A stretch of 64,000 nt of DNA from Novosphingobium sp. Gsoil 351 (GTDB taxonomy: Bacteria > Pseudomonadota > Alphaproteobacteria > Sphingomonadales > Sphingomonadaceae). The stretch is from NCBI RefSeq assembly GCF_009707465.1, contig NZ_CP046120.1, positions 1 through 64,000 of the forward strand. Direction: 5' to 3'. Within the stretch, counting starts at the first letter, position 1. Each line of letters starts with the position of its first letter. The notes below the pieces were generated by a model that was given only the letters and a program-made list of their open reading frames with translations, did not search any database and had not been told where the DNA came from. A program made the position numbers and the translations under genes. Positions 39,456 through 48,166 of the stretch are shown here, one piece after another.

Positions 39456-40357
39456 TGCCGGAGCATGCCCGCTTCCCGGCGCTCGAAGAGCGCTCGCTGC
39501 TCGAACGCGTCGCGCCGGGCCTTGCCTTCGCCGCGCCACCGGTCCCGAAGCTGCCCGCGACGCCGCAGCCGGACCTGGCGGTTCCTGCGCTTGCGCGGGG
39601 GTGCGCGCCATCGTCCTTTACCGGTGCTCGTCACCCGATTGACCGTGAGGGCCTGCGCGCCCGTGGATTCATCGTCCCCGGCGATCTGGTGACCGCGCTG
39701 CTCGAGGAGTTCCGTCTGGTGAAGCGCCAGATCATGCTCGCCGCGGCGGAATCGCGCGCGGGGATCGGCGCGCCGCACGGCGAACGGATATTGATCGCGT
39801 CGTCCCACACCGGCGAGGGCAAAACCTGGTGCGCTGTCAACCTGGCGCTGGCGATCGCCGCCGAAAAGGACAACGAGGTCCTGCTGGTCGACGCCGATTT
39901 CGCCAAGCCAAGCGTGCTTTCGACGCTGGGCCTGCCCAGCGGGCCAGGTCTGATGGACGTGCTGGCCGATCCCGCGCGGGCGGTCGAGGATTGCGTGCTA
40001 GGAACCGATGTGGCCGGGCTCTATGTCCTGCCAGCCGGCCGGACGACCCATTCGGACACCGAATTCCTAGCGGCGTCGCGGGCCGCCCAGGTTTTCGAGC
40101 GTCTTTCCGCGCAGGCGCCCAATCGCGTGATTATCTTCGATTCCCCACCGGTGCTAGCCGCTTCGCCGGCCGCGGAGCTGGCCTCGATCGTCGGTCAAGC
40201 GCTGGTCGTGGTGCGCGCGGAGCGCACCGGGGAAGCGGCGCTCAAAGACACGATTTCGCTGCTTTCGGGCTGCGAGGACATCAAGTTACTGCTCAACGGG
40301 GTCCAGTTTTCGCCGACCGGGCGGCGCTTCGGTTCGTACTACGGATACGGCGGATGA
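39455..40357 (+). CDS. XrtA-associated tyrosine autokinase
   Basis: A 300-residue cytoplasmic BY-kinase. Walker A is SSHTGEGKTWCAVNLALAIA, Walker A' is VLLVDADFAKPSV and Walker B is VIIFDSPPV. The C-terminus is a short tyrosine cluster (GSYYGYGG), the expected autophosphorylation site. It would cycle with the copolymerase to control polymerisation. The start (ATG 39455) overlaps the previous stop, and its stop overlaps the next start (ATGA). Confidence 0.93.
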   Translation: MPEHARFPALEERSLLERVAPGLAFAAPPVPKLPATPQPDLAVPALARGCAPSSFTGARHPIDREGLRARGFIVPGDLVTALLEEFRLVKRQIMLAAAESRAGIGAPHGERILIASSHTGEGKTWCAVNLALAIAAEKDNEVLLVDADFAKPSVLSTLGLPSGPGLMDVLADPARAVEDCVLGTDVAGLYVLPAGRTTHSDTEFLAASRAAQVFERLSAQAPNRVIIFDSPPVLAASPAAELASIVGQALVVVRAERTGEAALKDTISLLSGCEDIKLLLNGVQFSPTGRRFGSYYGYGG

Positions 40358-42039
40358 CGACGATCCCGCGCATGGTCGCGCGGGCCATGCTGCTCAGCGG
40401 ATTGCTCGCCGCCCTGCCAGCGCCCGCGCAGGCGCGCCAGGCCAGGGACGTTGCGGCCAAGGAGCAGACCGCGCGCGCGAAAAGCCGCACTTCAGGCGGT
40501 GCGCGAACCTCAGTCATACCGTATCTGGAGGTGTCGCAGGCCGTCTTCGCCGAGCTTTCGCCGGGCAGCGACGTGCTCACCTACACCAACCTCGCCGCGG
40601 GCGTGGATGCACAGATCGCCGGGCGCAACAACCAGGGCGCCGTCTCGCTGCGCTATGAGCGGCGCATCGGCTGGGGCAAGGGCGATCCCGACGGCGACGT
40701 GGTCAGCGGACTCGCTCGCGTCGCCAGCCAGATCGTGCCGGGTAGGTTGCGGATCGATGCGGGCGCGCTGGCGGCGCGCACCCGGATCGATGGCAGCGGC
40801 GGTGCCAGCCTCAATCCCCTGGTCTCGGCAGGTGACAGTTCGAGCCAGATCTATTCGTTCTACGCCGGGCCGACGCTGACGACCCACGCCGGCGACGTGG
40901 CGCTCGCCGCGTCCTATCGCGCGGGTTACACGCGGGTCGAGGACCCCAAGGGCTTTCGCCCGGCTCCGGGCATCCCGGCGGTCGACATCGTCGATGACAC
41001 GCTCAGCCAGATTGCCACGGTCTCCGCCGGGTTTCATCCGGGCGACATCCTGCCGCTGGGGGTCACCGCCTCGTCCGGCTGGGCGCGCGAAGACATCTCG
41101 AACCTCGATCAGCGGATCGACCAAAAATATGGGCGGTTGGACTTCGTCCTTCCGATCTCGCTCGACGTCGCGTTGGTCGCGGGCGTCGGCTACGAGGACG
41201 TCGAGATTTCCAGCCGCGACGTGCTGCGCGATGTCAACGGCTTGCCGGTCGTCGGCCGCAATGGTCGCCTGCGCCCCGACAAGTCGGCCCCGCGCCAGCT
41301 CGCCTACGACGTCGATGGGCTGATCTACGATGCGGGGGTGATGTGGCGTCCGTCGCGGCGCACCGCGCTCGAGGCGCACGTCGGCAAGCGTTATGGCAGC
41401 ACGAGCGTGTACGGCTCGTTCGCCTATGCGCCCGACGCGCGCAGTTCACTCAACGTCTCGGTCTACGACAACGTCTTCGGGTTCGGCGGTACCGTAAGAC
41501 GCGCGCTGGAGGATTTGAGCACCGACTTCGAGACCTCGCGCAATCCGCTGACCGGCGATCTCAACGGATGCGTGATCACCCGGGCTAACGGCACCTGCCT
41601 CAATTCCGCCCTGAGTTCGGTCGCGGCAGCCACGTTCCGCGCGCGCGGGGTGACCGTGAGCTACAACCTCACGCTCGGCCGGATCAGCGCCGGGATCGGC
41701 GTGGGCTACGACCGGCGCAAGTTCATCGCCGCGCCGGGCACCGTGCTGGCGGTTGCCAACGGGGTGATCGACGAGAACGCGTTCTTCGCGGGCTATCTCG
41801 GCGCCCGGCTCGATCAGCGGTCCTCGCTCAGCGCCAATGTCTACGCCAACTGGTTCCAGAGCGGGCTGTCCGCCGCCGGGGACGCAACTGCGCTCGGCGC
41901 CAATGCCGCGTATTTCCGCAATCTAACCGACCGTCTGGGCGCCACCGCCGCAGTGGGGATCGACGGCATCGAGCGCGAGGAACCGTTCATCGACCAGTGG
42001 GGCGCGTCCGCGCTCGTCGGCCTGCGCTACACCCTGTGA
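40354..42039 (+). CDS. PEP-CTERM/XrtA system-associated outer-membrane beta-barrel protein
   Basis: A 561-residue protein with a signal peptide (LLSGLLAALPAPAQARQ) and many alternating amphipathic strands; it ends with a hydrophobic strand and an aromatic-rich finish (SALVGLRYTL), typical of an outer-membrane barrel (TIGR03016-like). Position and type suggest it helps exopolysaccharide or PEP-CTERM protein export across the outer membrane. Cys residues near 500 (NGCVITRANGTC) may form a disulphide. Confidence 0.85.
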   Translation: MTTIPRMVARAMLLSGLLAALPAPAQARQARDVAAKEQTARAKSRTSGGARTSVIPYLEVSQAVFAELSPGSDVLTYTNLAAGVDAQIAGRNNQGAVSLRYERRIGWGKGDPDGDVVSGLARVASQIVPGRLRIDAGALAARTRIDGSGGASLNPLVSAGDSSSQIYSFYAGPTLTTHAGDVALAASYRAGYTRVEDPKGFRPAPGIPAVDIVDDTLSQIATVSAGFHPGDILPLGVTASSGWAREDISNLDQRIDQKYGRLDFVLPISLDVALVAGVGYEDVEISSRDVLRDVNGLPVVGRNGRLRPDKSAPRQLAYDVDGLIYDAGVMWRPSRRTALEAHVGKRYGSTSVYGSFAYAPDARSSLNVSVYDNVFGFGGTVRRALEDLSTDFETSRNPLTGDLNGCVITRANGTCLNSALSSVAAATFRARGVTVSYNLTLGRISAGIGVGYDRRKFIAAPGTVLAVANGVIDENAFFAGYLGARLDQRSSLSANVYANWFQSGLSAAGDATALGANAAYFRNLTDRLGATAAVGIDGIEREEPFIDQWGASALVGLRYTL

Positions 42040-42054
42040 CTCCGGAGACTTGAG

Positions 42055-43275
42055 ATGCACGAGGAATTCTACGAGTTTTCCGGGCGGCCGTTCCAGCTCA
42101 CCCCCGATCCCGAATTCTATTTCGAGAGCGCGACGCATCGCAAGGCGCTGTCGTACCTGGGCTATGGCCTGGCCCAGGGCGAGGGCTTCGTCGTCGTCAC
42201 CGGCGAGGTCGGCGCGGGCAAGTCGACGCTGGTCGCGCACCTGATGGCGACGATCGACCGCGCACGGCAAACCGCGGGGCAGATCGTCACTTCGGCGCTC
42301 GATGGATCGGAGATGATCCACGTCGCGGCACAGTGCTTCGGGCTCGACGTGGCGGGCAGGGACAAGGCCTCGGCACTCAAAGCGATCGAGCTGTTCCTGC
42401 ACGGCGAGGCGCGCGCCGGACGGCGCTGCCTGCTGGTGGTGGACGAAGCGCAGAACCTGAGCATTGAGGCGCTCGAAGAGCTGCGGATGCTGTCGAACTT
42501 CCAGCTCGGAAGCCACCCGCTGCTCCAAACTCTGCTGCTCGGTCAACCCGAGTTTCGCAGCGTTTTGGCGCACAGCGACGCGCTGGAGCAACTGCGCCAG
42601 CGAGTGATCGCCAGCCACCATCTCGAGGCAATGGAACCCAGTGAAGTCGGCGCCTATGTAGAACATCGTCTTGCCCGCGTCGGTTGGCGGGGCAATCCGG
42701 AGATCGACCCCGGGCTTTATCCGGAACTTGCCCGCGCGACCGACGGCGTGCCGCGCCGCGTCAACCAGATCATGGCGCGGCTTCTGCTGCTGGGCAGCGT
42801 CGAGCAGCGCCAACGGATCGATCCGGCGATGCTCGACGCCGTCCTGGCCGACCTCGCGCGGGACAGCACGAATCCGGCTGCGGTCGCGGTCGCTGCACCG
42901 GTGCCCGCCGCCGAGGCCCCCGTGCTCGTCGCGTTCCCGCCCAAACACGATCGCCATCTCGCGACGGAACTGTCGCCGGCGACGCAGTCTGCGGGGCCGG
43001 CGATGGCCGAATTCGAAGCGGCGCTTGCCACCCGCGACGCGCTGATCGCGGAACTCCAAGACGCCGTGATCGAGCTGTCCGATGCGGGGAAGGCCGCGGC
43101 CCCCGCCGCGGCCGGACACGAGCCGGGACGGTTCCTCGACCTCCTCGCGGGGCTGGAGGCGCGGATCAATGCGATCGAAAGCCGCCTGTCCGAACAGGAG
43201 CAGACGCTGCGCCACGCCCTGACGATGATGATCGAAATGGTCGAGGACGACGAACAGCGTCGCCGAGCGGCCTGA
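42055..43275 (+). CDS. XrtA-associated AAA-type ATPase
   Basis: A 406-residue ExeA-like ATPase (TIGR03015-like). The start MHEEFYEFSGRPFQLTPDPE is diagnostic. Walker A is GEVGAGKST and Walker B LLVVDEAQNL; LGQPEFR and RVNQIMARLLLL follow. Residues from about 270 to 330 are Ala/Pro/Val-rich linker, followed by a predicted coiled coil (LLAGLEARINAIESRLSEQE) at the C-terminus. It likely powers or regulates assembly of the export apparatus. A family B repeat follows its stop. Confidence 0.92.
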   Translation: MHEEFYEFSGRPFQLTPDPEFYFESATHRKALSYLGYGLAQGEGFVVVTGEVGAGKSTLVAHLMATIDRARQTAGQIVTSALDGSEMIHVAAQCFGLDVAGRDKASALKAIELFLHGEARAGRRCLLVVDEAQNLSIEALEELRMLSNFQLGSHPLLQTLLLGQPEFRSVLAHSDALEQLRQRVIASHHLEAMEPSEVGAYVEHRLARVGWRGNPEIDPGLYPELARATDGVPRRVNQIMARLLLLGSVEQRQRIDPAMLDAVLADLARDSTNPAAVAVAAPVPAAEAPVLVAFPPKHDRHLATELSPATQSAGPAMAEFEAALATRDALIAELQDAVIELSDAGKAAAPAAAGHEPGRFLDLLAGLEARINAIESRLSEQEQTLRHALTMMIEMVEDDEQRRRAA

Positions 43276-43305
43276 GGCTTGGTGAACCGCGCCCCACTGC
43301 CTTCG

Positions 43306-43389
43306 CCGCTCGTGTTGAGCGAGGTCGAGACACGCCGCGCAACGGTGCGCAACGGCGTGCGATCCCTCGACTTCGCTGGGGATGAGCGG
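43306..43389. repeat. Inverted repeat, family B, second copy
   Basis: The left arm (43306-43328) and right arm (43367-43389) match those at 8231-8295 with a few changes; both end in GAGCGG. Between them a nested hairpin, CACGCCG/CGGCGTG, is visible. It separates the ATPase gene from the deacetylase gene inside the XrtA cluster and so may affect the transcript. Confidence 0.75.
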
Positions 43390-43403
43390 GGCGGGAGTAG
43401 GTC

Positions 43404-44288
43404 ATGAACGCAATAGCGAACTTCTCCACCGAACACCGGCCCCGCATCGTCAATGGGCTCTCCGTCGATGTCGAGGACTGGTTCCAGGTCGGCGCGTTCG
43501 AAAAGGCGTTCGCCCGAGACGCCTGGGATTCGCTCGAGTCCCGCGTCGAGGCCAACTGCGACCGGGTGCTGGCGCTGTTTGATGCCGCCGGGCTCAAGGC
43601 CACGTTCTTCACGCTAGGCTGGGTGGCCCAACGGCGTCCGGCGATCATCCGCCGGATCGTCGCGCGGGGCCATGAACTGGCGAGCCACGGTTGGGACCAC
43701 AAGCGGGTCTTTACGCTCAACCGATCGAGCTTCGTCGAAGACTTGCGACGGTCGCGCGGGACGCTCGAGGACATCGCCGGACAGGCAGTGACCGGCTATC
43801 GCGCGCCCAGCTTCTCGATCGATGCGCGCAACCCGTGGGCGCACGACGTGCTGGCGGGTGAGGGTTACGCCTACAGCTCGTCGGTCGCGCCGATCGTCCA
43901 CGACCACTATGGCTGGCGCGAGGCTCCGCGCTTCGCCTTCCGTCCGGTGGCGGGATCGCCGCTCGTCGAAATTCCGGTGACCACCGCGCAGTTCGCCGGA
44001 CGCCGGATCGCGGCGGGGGGAGGGGGCTTTTTCCGCGTGCTGCCCTATGCGCTGACCCGCTGGGCCATCCGCCAGGTCAATGCCGCGGGTCATCCGGCGG
44101 CGTTCTATTTCCACCCCTGGGAGATCGATCCCGCGCAACCACGCGTCTCCACCGCACCACTACGCTCGCGACTGCGCCACTACACCAACCTGTCCGCGAT
44201 GGAAGCCAAGCTGCACCGCCTGGCGGACGAGTTCGCCTGGGGCCGGATGGACGCGATAGCCGCGCGCGCGGCCGTGCTGACGCCATGA
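43404..44288 (+). CDS. XrtA-type polysaccharide deacetylase (DUF3473)
   Basis: A 294-residue NodB-type deacetylase with the DUF3473 C-terminal extension. NGLSVDVEDWFQVGAFEKAF holds the first metal/catalytic Asp pair, GHELASHGWDHKRVF the His-His metal ligands, and TGYRAPSFSIDARNPWAHDV the YRAP motif. The C-terminus has AAFYFHPWEIDPAQPRV. It deacetylates polysaccharide, probably during export. No signal peptide is obvious. Its stop overlaps the FemAB start. Confidence 0.93.
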   Translation: MNAIANFSTEHRPRIVNGLSVDVEDWFQVGAFEKAFARDAWDSLESRVEANCDRVLALFDAAGLKATFFTLGWVAQRRPAIIRRIVARGHELASHGWDHKRVFTLNRSSFVEDLRRSRGTLEDIAGQAVTGYRAPSFSIDARNPWAHDVLAGEGYAYSSSVAPIVHDHYGWREAPRFAFRPVAGSPLVEIPVTTAQFAGRRIAAGGGGFFRVLPYALTRWAIRQVNAAGHPAAFYFHPWEIDPAQPRVSTAPLRSRLRHYTNLSAMEAKLHRLADEFAWGRMDAIAARAAVLTP

Positions 44289-45358
44289 CCTCGGCCGCGC
44301 GCGAGCCCGCGCCGGCGGTGCGTCTCGCCGTGTTGCGCGATCCGATGGAGCGCGACCGGATCGACGACTTCCTCGATTCGCGGCCCGAAGCGACGCCGTT
44401 CCATTCGCGCGTTTGGCTCGAGGCGATCGAGGCCGCGACCGGGCATCCGGCGCACGTCCTGCTGGGCGAGGAGCGCGGGCGGATCGTCGGCCTGCTGCCG
44501 CTTCACCGCGCCACCTCGCTGTTCGGCGCGGCGCTGGTTTCGACCGGGTTCGCGGTGGGGGGAGGCATTCTCGCCGAGACCCCGCGCGCCGCAGCGCTGC
44601 TGGCGCGCTCCGCCGAAGAGCTCGCGGCACGGCTCGCTTGTCCTGCGATCGAGCTGCGCGGCGGCGTCGTGCCCGTCGCCCGCGACGGCTGGCGGGCGCG
44701 ACGCGATACGCACGCCGGGTTCGTCGCTCCGCTGGCGGCGGACGACGCAGCGCAGCTTGTGGCGATCCCGCGCAAACAACGCGCCGAGGTTCGCAAGGGG
44801 CTCGCCAATGCGCTGGAGGTGCGCATCGGAAACGGCAGCGCCGAACGGGCGATGCACTATGCGGTCTATGCCGAAAGCGTCCGCAATCTCGGCACGCCGG
44901 TGTTCCCGAAAGCCCTGTTCTCCGCGGTGCTCGATGGGTTCGGCACGGATGCCGACATTCTCACCGTGCTCGACCGCGGGCGGCCCGTGGCGAGCGTGCT
45001 GAGCCTTTACCATCGCGGCGCGGTCATGCCGTACTGGGGCGGAGGGGCCGCCGCCGCGCGCCACTTGCGCGCCAATGACGCGATGTACTTCGCCCTGATG
45101 CGCCACGCCCGCGAACGCGGCTGCGACAGCTTCGATTTCGGCCGTTCCAAGATCGGCTCGGGCGCGTACCAGTACAAGCGCAACTGGGGATTCGAGCCGC
45201 AACCGCTGGCCTATGCGGCGTGGACCGCCGACGGTGCCGCGCCGCGCGATGCCGATCCGACCAGCCCGCGCTATGAGGCCGCGATTGCGGCATGGAAGCG
45301 GCTGCCCTTGCCGCTCGCCAATCGTCTCGGCCTGCTGATTTCGCGGGGGCTGGTGTGA
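44285..45358 (+). CDS. XrtA/PEP-CTERM FemAB-related protein
   Basis: A 357-residue FemAB-like acyltransferase (TIGR03019-like): TPFHSRVWLEAIEAATGHPA at the N-terminus, LVAIPRKQRAEVRKGLA in the middle, and YWGGGAAAARHLRANDAMYF then DFGRSKIGSGAYQYKRNWGF in the C-terminal GNAT lobe. FemAB relatives transfer aminoacyl groups from tRNA. Here it presumably modifies polysaccharide or a cell-wall precursor. The start overlaps the deacetylase stop and its end overlaps the GTG of the glycosyltransferase. Confidence 0.9.
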   Translation: MTSAAREPAPAVRLAVLRDPMERDRIDDFLDSRPEATPFHSRVWLEAIEAATGHPAHVLLGEERGRIVGLLPLHRATSLFGAALVSTGFAVGGGILAETPRAAALLARSAEELAARLACPAIELRGGVVPVARDGWRARRDTHAGFVAPLAADDAAQLVAIPRKQRAEVRKGLANALEVRIGNGSAERAMHYAVYAESVRNLGTPVFPKALFSAVLDGFGTDADILTVLDRGRPVASVLSLYHRGAVMPYWGGGAAAARHLRANDAMYFALMRHARERGCDSFDFGRSKIGSGAYQYKRNWGFEPQPLAYAAWTADGAAPRDADPTSPRYEAAIAAWKRLPLPLANRLGLLISRGLV

Positions 45359-46593
45359 CCGGAGAAGTCCTCTTTCTCGCGCACCGCATCCCGTTTCCGC
45401 CCGACCGCGGTGACAAAATCCGCTCGCACCACATCCTCAAGGCGCTCGCCCGGCTGGCTCCGGTCCATGTCGGCACGTTCGCCGACGACGATCAGGATCG
45501 CGATGCCGAAGCCGAACTCGCGCTCACCGCGGCGAGCTATCACGTCGCGCGCCGGACCAAGCCGCTGGCTATCGCCGGGCTCCAGGCCCTGGCGACGCGG
45601 CGTCCGGTAAGTCTGCCGGCATTCGCCGACAGCGCGCTCCGCGCGTTCGTCCGGCGAACCGTGGCGGCGCGCCCGATCGTCACGATCTACGCGTTCTCGT
45701 CGCAAATGGCGCAATACATCCCCGCCGGCTTTCGTGGCCGCGTGGTGATCGATTTCGTCGATGTCGATTCGGCGAAGTTCGAGGCCTACGCGGCGCAGGC
45801 GGATCGACCGCTCAAGACCATCTACGCGCGCGAAGCCCGCCTGCTGAGAACCTACGAGGCCGAAGCGGCCAAGCGCGCGGACCTGAGCCTGCTCGTGACC
45901 GACGAAGAAGCGGCGCTGTTCCGTTCGCGGCTCGATCCCGCGACCCGCGGCGCCTGCGATGTCCGGTCGCTCGGCAACGGAATCGACTGCAGTGCGTTTT
46001 CGGCAACGTTCGTCGATCGCGCACCCGAGCTGGCGCAGCCGGGCGGCCCGCATCTTCTGTTCACCGGGCAGATGGACTATCCGCCAAACGTCGCTGCGGT
46101 TGTCCGCTTTGCCTCGCGGATCATGCCGGCGATCCGTGAACGCAGGCCCGAGGCGCGGTTTCACATCGTCGGGCGCGAGCCTGCCGCCGCCGTGATTGCG
46201 CTCGATGGCCGCACCGGGACCAGCGTATGGGGTAGGGTCGAGGACACGCGCCCGTGGCTGGCGGGAGCTGACCTGGTCGTTGCGCCGCTCGAGATCGCGC
46301 GCGGAGTCCAGAACAAAGTGCTCGAGGCGATGGCGATGGGCCGGCCGGTGCTGGTCTCGCCGGGGGCAGCGACCGGAATCGCGGCGCGTGAAGGCGTCCA
46401 TCTCGCCATCGCCGATAGCGACGCGGCCTTCATCGCAAGCGCGCTGGCCTTACTTGCCGCGCCCCAGGCATGCGCGGCGATGGGGTTCGCCGCGCGGCAG
46501 TTCGTCTCCGATCACCAGAGTTGGCCGGCCATGCTGGCGGACTTGCCCGAGATCGCCGGCGTTCGCCCTGCGGGTATCCGCGATGCCGCCTGA
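45355..46593 (+). CDS. XrtA system glycosyltransferase (GT4, TIGR03087-like)
   Basis: A 412-residue GT-B glycosyltransferase. The start VTGEVLFLAHRIPFPPDRGD (GTG codon) and DKIRSHHILKALARL are diagnostic for the PEP-CTERM-associated family. The donor-binding half has LLFTGQMDYPPN and PLEIARGVQNKVLEAMAMGR, an EX7E-like region. It adds a sugar to the growing exopolysaccharide repeat. GTG 45355 overlaps the preceding stop; its own end overlaps the exosortase start. Confidence 0.9.
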   Translation: MTGEVLFLAHRIPFPPDRGDKIRSHHILKALARLAPVHVGTFADDDQDRDAEAELALTAASYHVARRTKPLAIAGLQALATRRPVSLPAFADSALRAFVRRTVAARPIVTIYAFSSQMAQYIPAGFRGRVVIDFVDVDSAKFEAYAAQADRPLKTIYAREARLLRTYEAEAAKRADLSLLVTDEEAALFRSRLDPATRGACDVRSLGNGIDCSAFSATFVDRAPELAQPGGPHLLFTGQMDYPPNVAAVVRFASRIMPAIRERRPEARFHIVGREPAAAVIALDGRTGTSVWGRVEDTRPWLAGADLVVAPLEIARGVQNKVLEAMAMGRPVLVSPGAATGIAAREGVHLAIADSDAAFIASALALLAAPQACAAMGFAARQFVSDHQSWPAMLADLPEIAGVRPAGIRDAA

Positions 46594-48139
46594 GGCGCTC
46601 GCCTCGGCGCCACCGGGCCGGTTTGCGCTGCCGCTCCCGGTCGCCTGGCGCCGCCCGCTGCTGTTGCTGGCCGCGGCGTGGGCCGTCTCGATCTGCCTGT
46701 TTCGCGCCGATTGGCGGGATATGGCCGGGCAGTGGTGGAAGATCTCGACCTACAACCACGTGCTGCTGATGCCTCCGATCGTAGGCTGGCTCATCGCATT
46801 GCGTCGTCGGGACTTGGCAGGATTGACGCCGGAAGCGTGGTGGCCGGGGCTGCTCGCGGTCGGTGCCGCAGCTTTGATGTGGGTGCTGGGTAGCTTTGCC
46901 GGGTTGTCGCTGGCCCGCCAGCTGGGCGCAGTTGGTATGCTCCAGGGCACGGTGCTGGCCGTGCTGGGCCCACGGGTGTCTGTTGGGCTGGCCTTCCCAC
47001 TCGCCTATATGCTGTTCCTCGTCCCGTTTGGGGACGAGCTGATCCCGGTGCTGCAGTTGATTACCGCGCGGATCGCGACGGGGTTGCTGGGGCTGAGCCG
47101 CATTCCGGCGTCGCTCGAGGGGGTGTTCATCGCCACTCCGGTGGCGCTGTTCAAGGTCGCCGAGGCCTGTTCGGGGCTCAAGTTCCTGATCGCGATGGCG
47201 GCCTTCGCGGTGCTCGCGGCGAACTTGTGCTTTCGCACGTGGCCGCGCCGGATCGGGTTCGTCGGCGGGGCGCTGGTACTGGCGGTCGTGGCCAACGGCG
47301 TGCGCGCGTGGGGGACGATCGTCCTCGCCCACTCCCGCGGGGTCGCTTTCGCCAGCGGGTTCGATCACCTTTTCTACGGCTGGATCTTCTTCGCGCTCGT
47401 CATCGCGCTGACGCTAGCGCTCGGCTGGCGATGGTTCGACCGCGCGCCCGACGATCCCCAGATCGATGCGGACCGGCTGCTCGCGTCGCCCCTGCTGACG
47501 CGGCTGGCGCGACGGCGGATCGGCGACGGGGCGGCGCTGGGCATAGCGATCGCGCTGGCCCTGGGCGCGACCGCCTGGGCCCAAGCCGCCGATCGCCTGG
47601 CCGCCCCGCTTCCGGTGCAAGTGGGCTTGCCGCAGGTGCAGGGCTGGCAGCGGATCGACTACGCGCCGCGGGTGTGGTGGCAACCCCGTCACGCCGGAGC
47701 TGCGCACCGCCTGCTCGGGCGCTTTGCCGATGCCGATGGCGACACGGTCGATGTCGCATATGCGCTCTACGCCAGCCAGGGCGAGGGCCAAGAGGCGGGG
47801 GGCTTCGGGGAGGGCGCGCTGACGCCCGGCGGCGCCTGGGCCTGGGTCGAGCCGGGTCCGGCGCTGTCCGGCACCAGGACCGAGCGCATCGTGGCCGGAT
47901 CGGTCGAGCGCGCTTGCGCGACATGGTACAGGACGGGCGATACCGTGACCGGCAGCAACTCGCGGCTGAAGCTGGCCAACATCGCCGATCGCCTGCTTCT
48001 GCGCCGCCGCGCCACCGCGGTGCTGATCCTGTCCGCCGAGGAGCGCCCAGGCCATCCCGCGACGCGCGCGCTGAGCCGGTTCGTGGCCGCGACCGGAGGG
48101 CCGGCAGCGTGGATGGACCGCGTCGCCACGACCCGCTAA
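46583..48139 (+). CDS. xrtA: Exosortase A with C-terminal EpsI domain
   Basis: A 518-residue polytopic protein. The exosortase core spans residues of about 20-290, with the catalytic Cys196 in EACSGLK, Arg241 in NGVRAWG and His262 in FDHLFYGW, all on the predicted periplasmic side. After the last helix a soluble EpsI-type domain follows (about residues 330-518). Exosortase cleaves the PEP-CTERM signal of substrate proteins, with transfer coupled to exopolysaccharide. No PEP-CTERM substrate is encoded in this window. The start overlaps the glycosyltransferase stop by 11 bases. Confidence 0.95.
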   Translation: MPPEALASAPPGRFALPLPVAWRRPLLLLAAAWAVSICLFRADWRDMAGQWWKISTYNHVLLMPPIVGWLIALRRRDLAGLTPEAWWPGLLAVGAAALMWVLGSFAGLSLARQLGAVGMLQGTVLAVLGPRVSVGLAFPLAYMLFLVPFGDELIPVLQLITARIATGLLGLSRIPASLEGVFIATPVALFKVAEACSGLKFLIAMAAFAVLAANLCFRTWPRRIGFVGGALVLAVVANGVRAWGTIVLAHSRGVAFASGFDHLFYGWIFFALVIALTLALGWRWFDRAPDDPQIDADRLLASPLLTRLARRRIGDGAALGIAIALALGATAWAQAADRLAAPLPVQVGLPQVQGWQRIDYAPRVWWQPRHAGAAHRLLGRFADADGDTVDVAYALYASQGEGQEAGGFGEGALTPGGAWAWVEPGPALSGTRTERIVAGSVERACATWYRTGDTVTGSNSRLKLANIADRLLLRRRATAVLILSAEERPGHPATRALSRFVAATGGPAAWMDRVATTR

Positions 48140-48166
48140 CCGCACCGCCGAAGGAATTGACGGGGC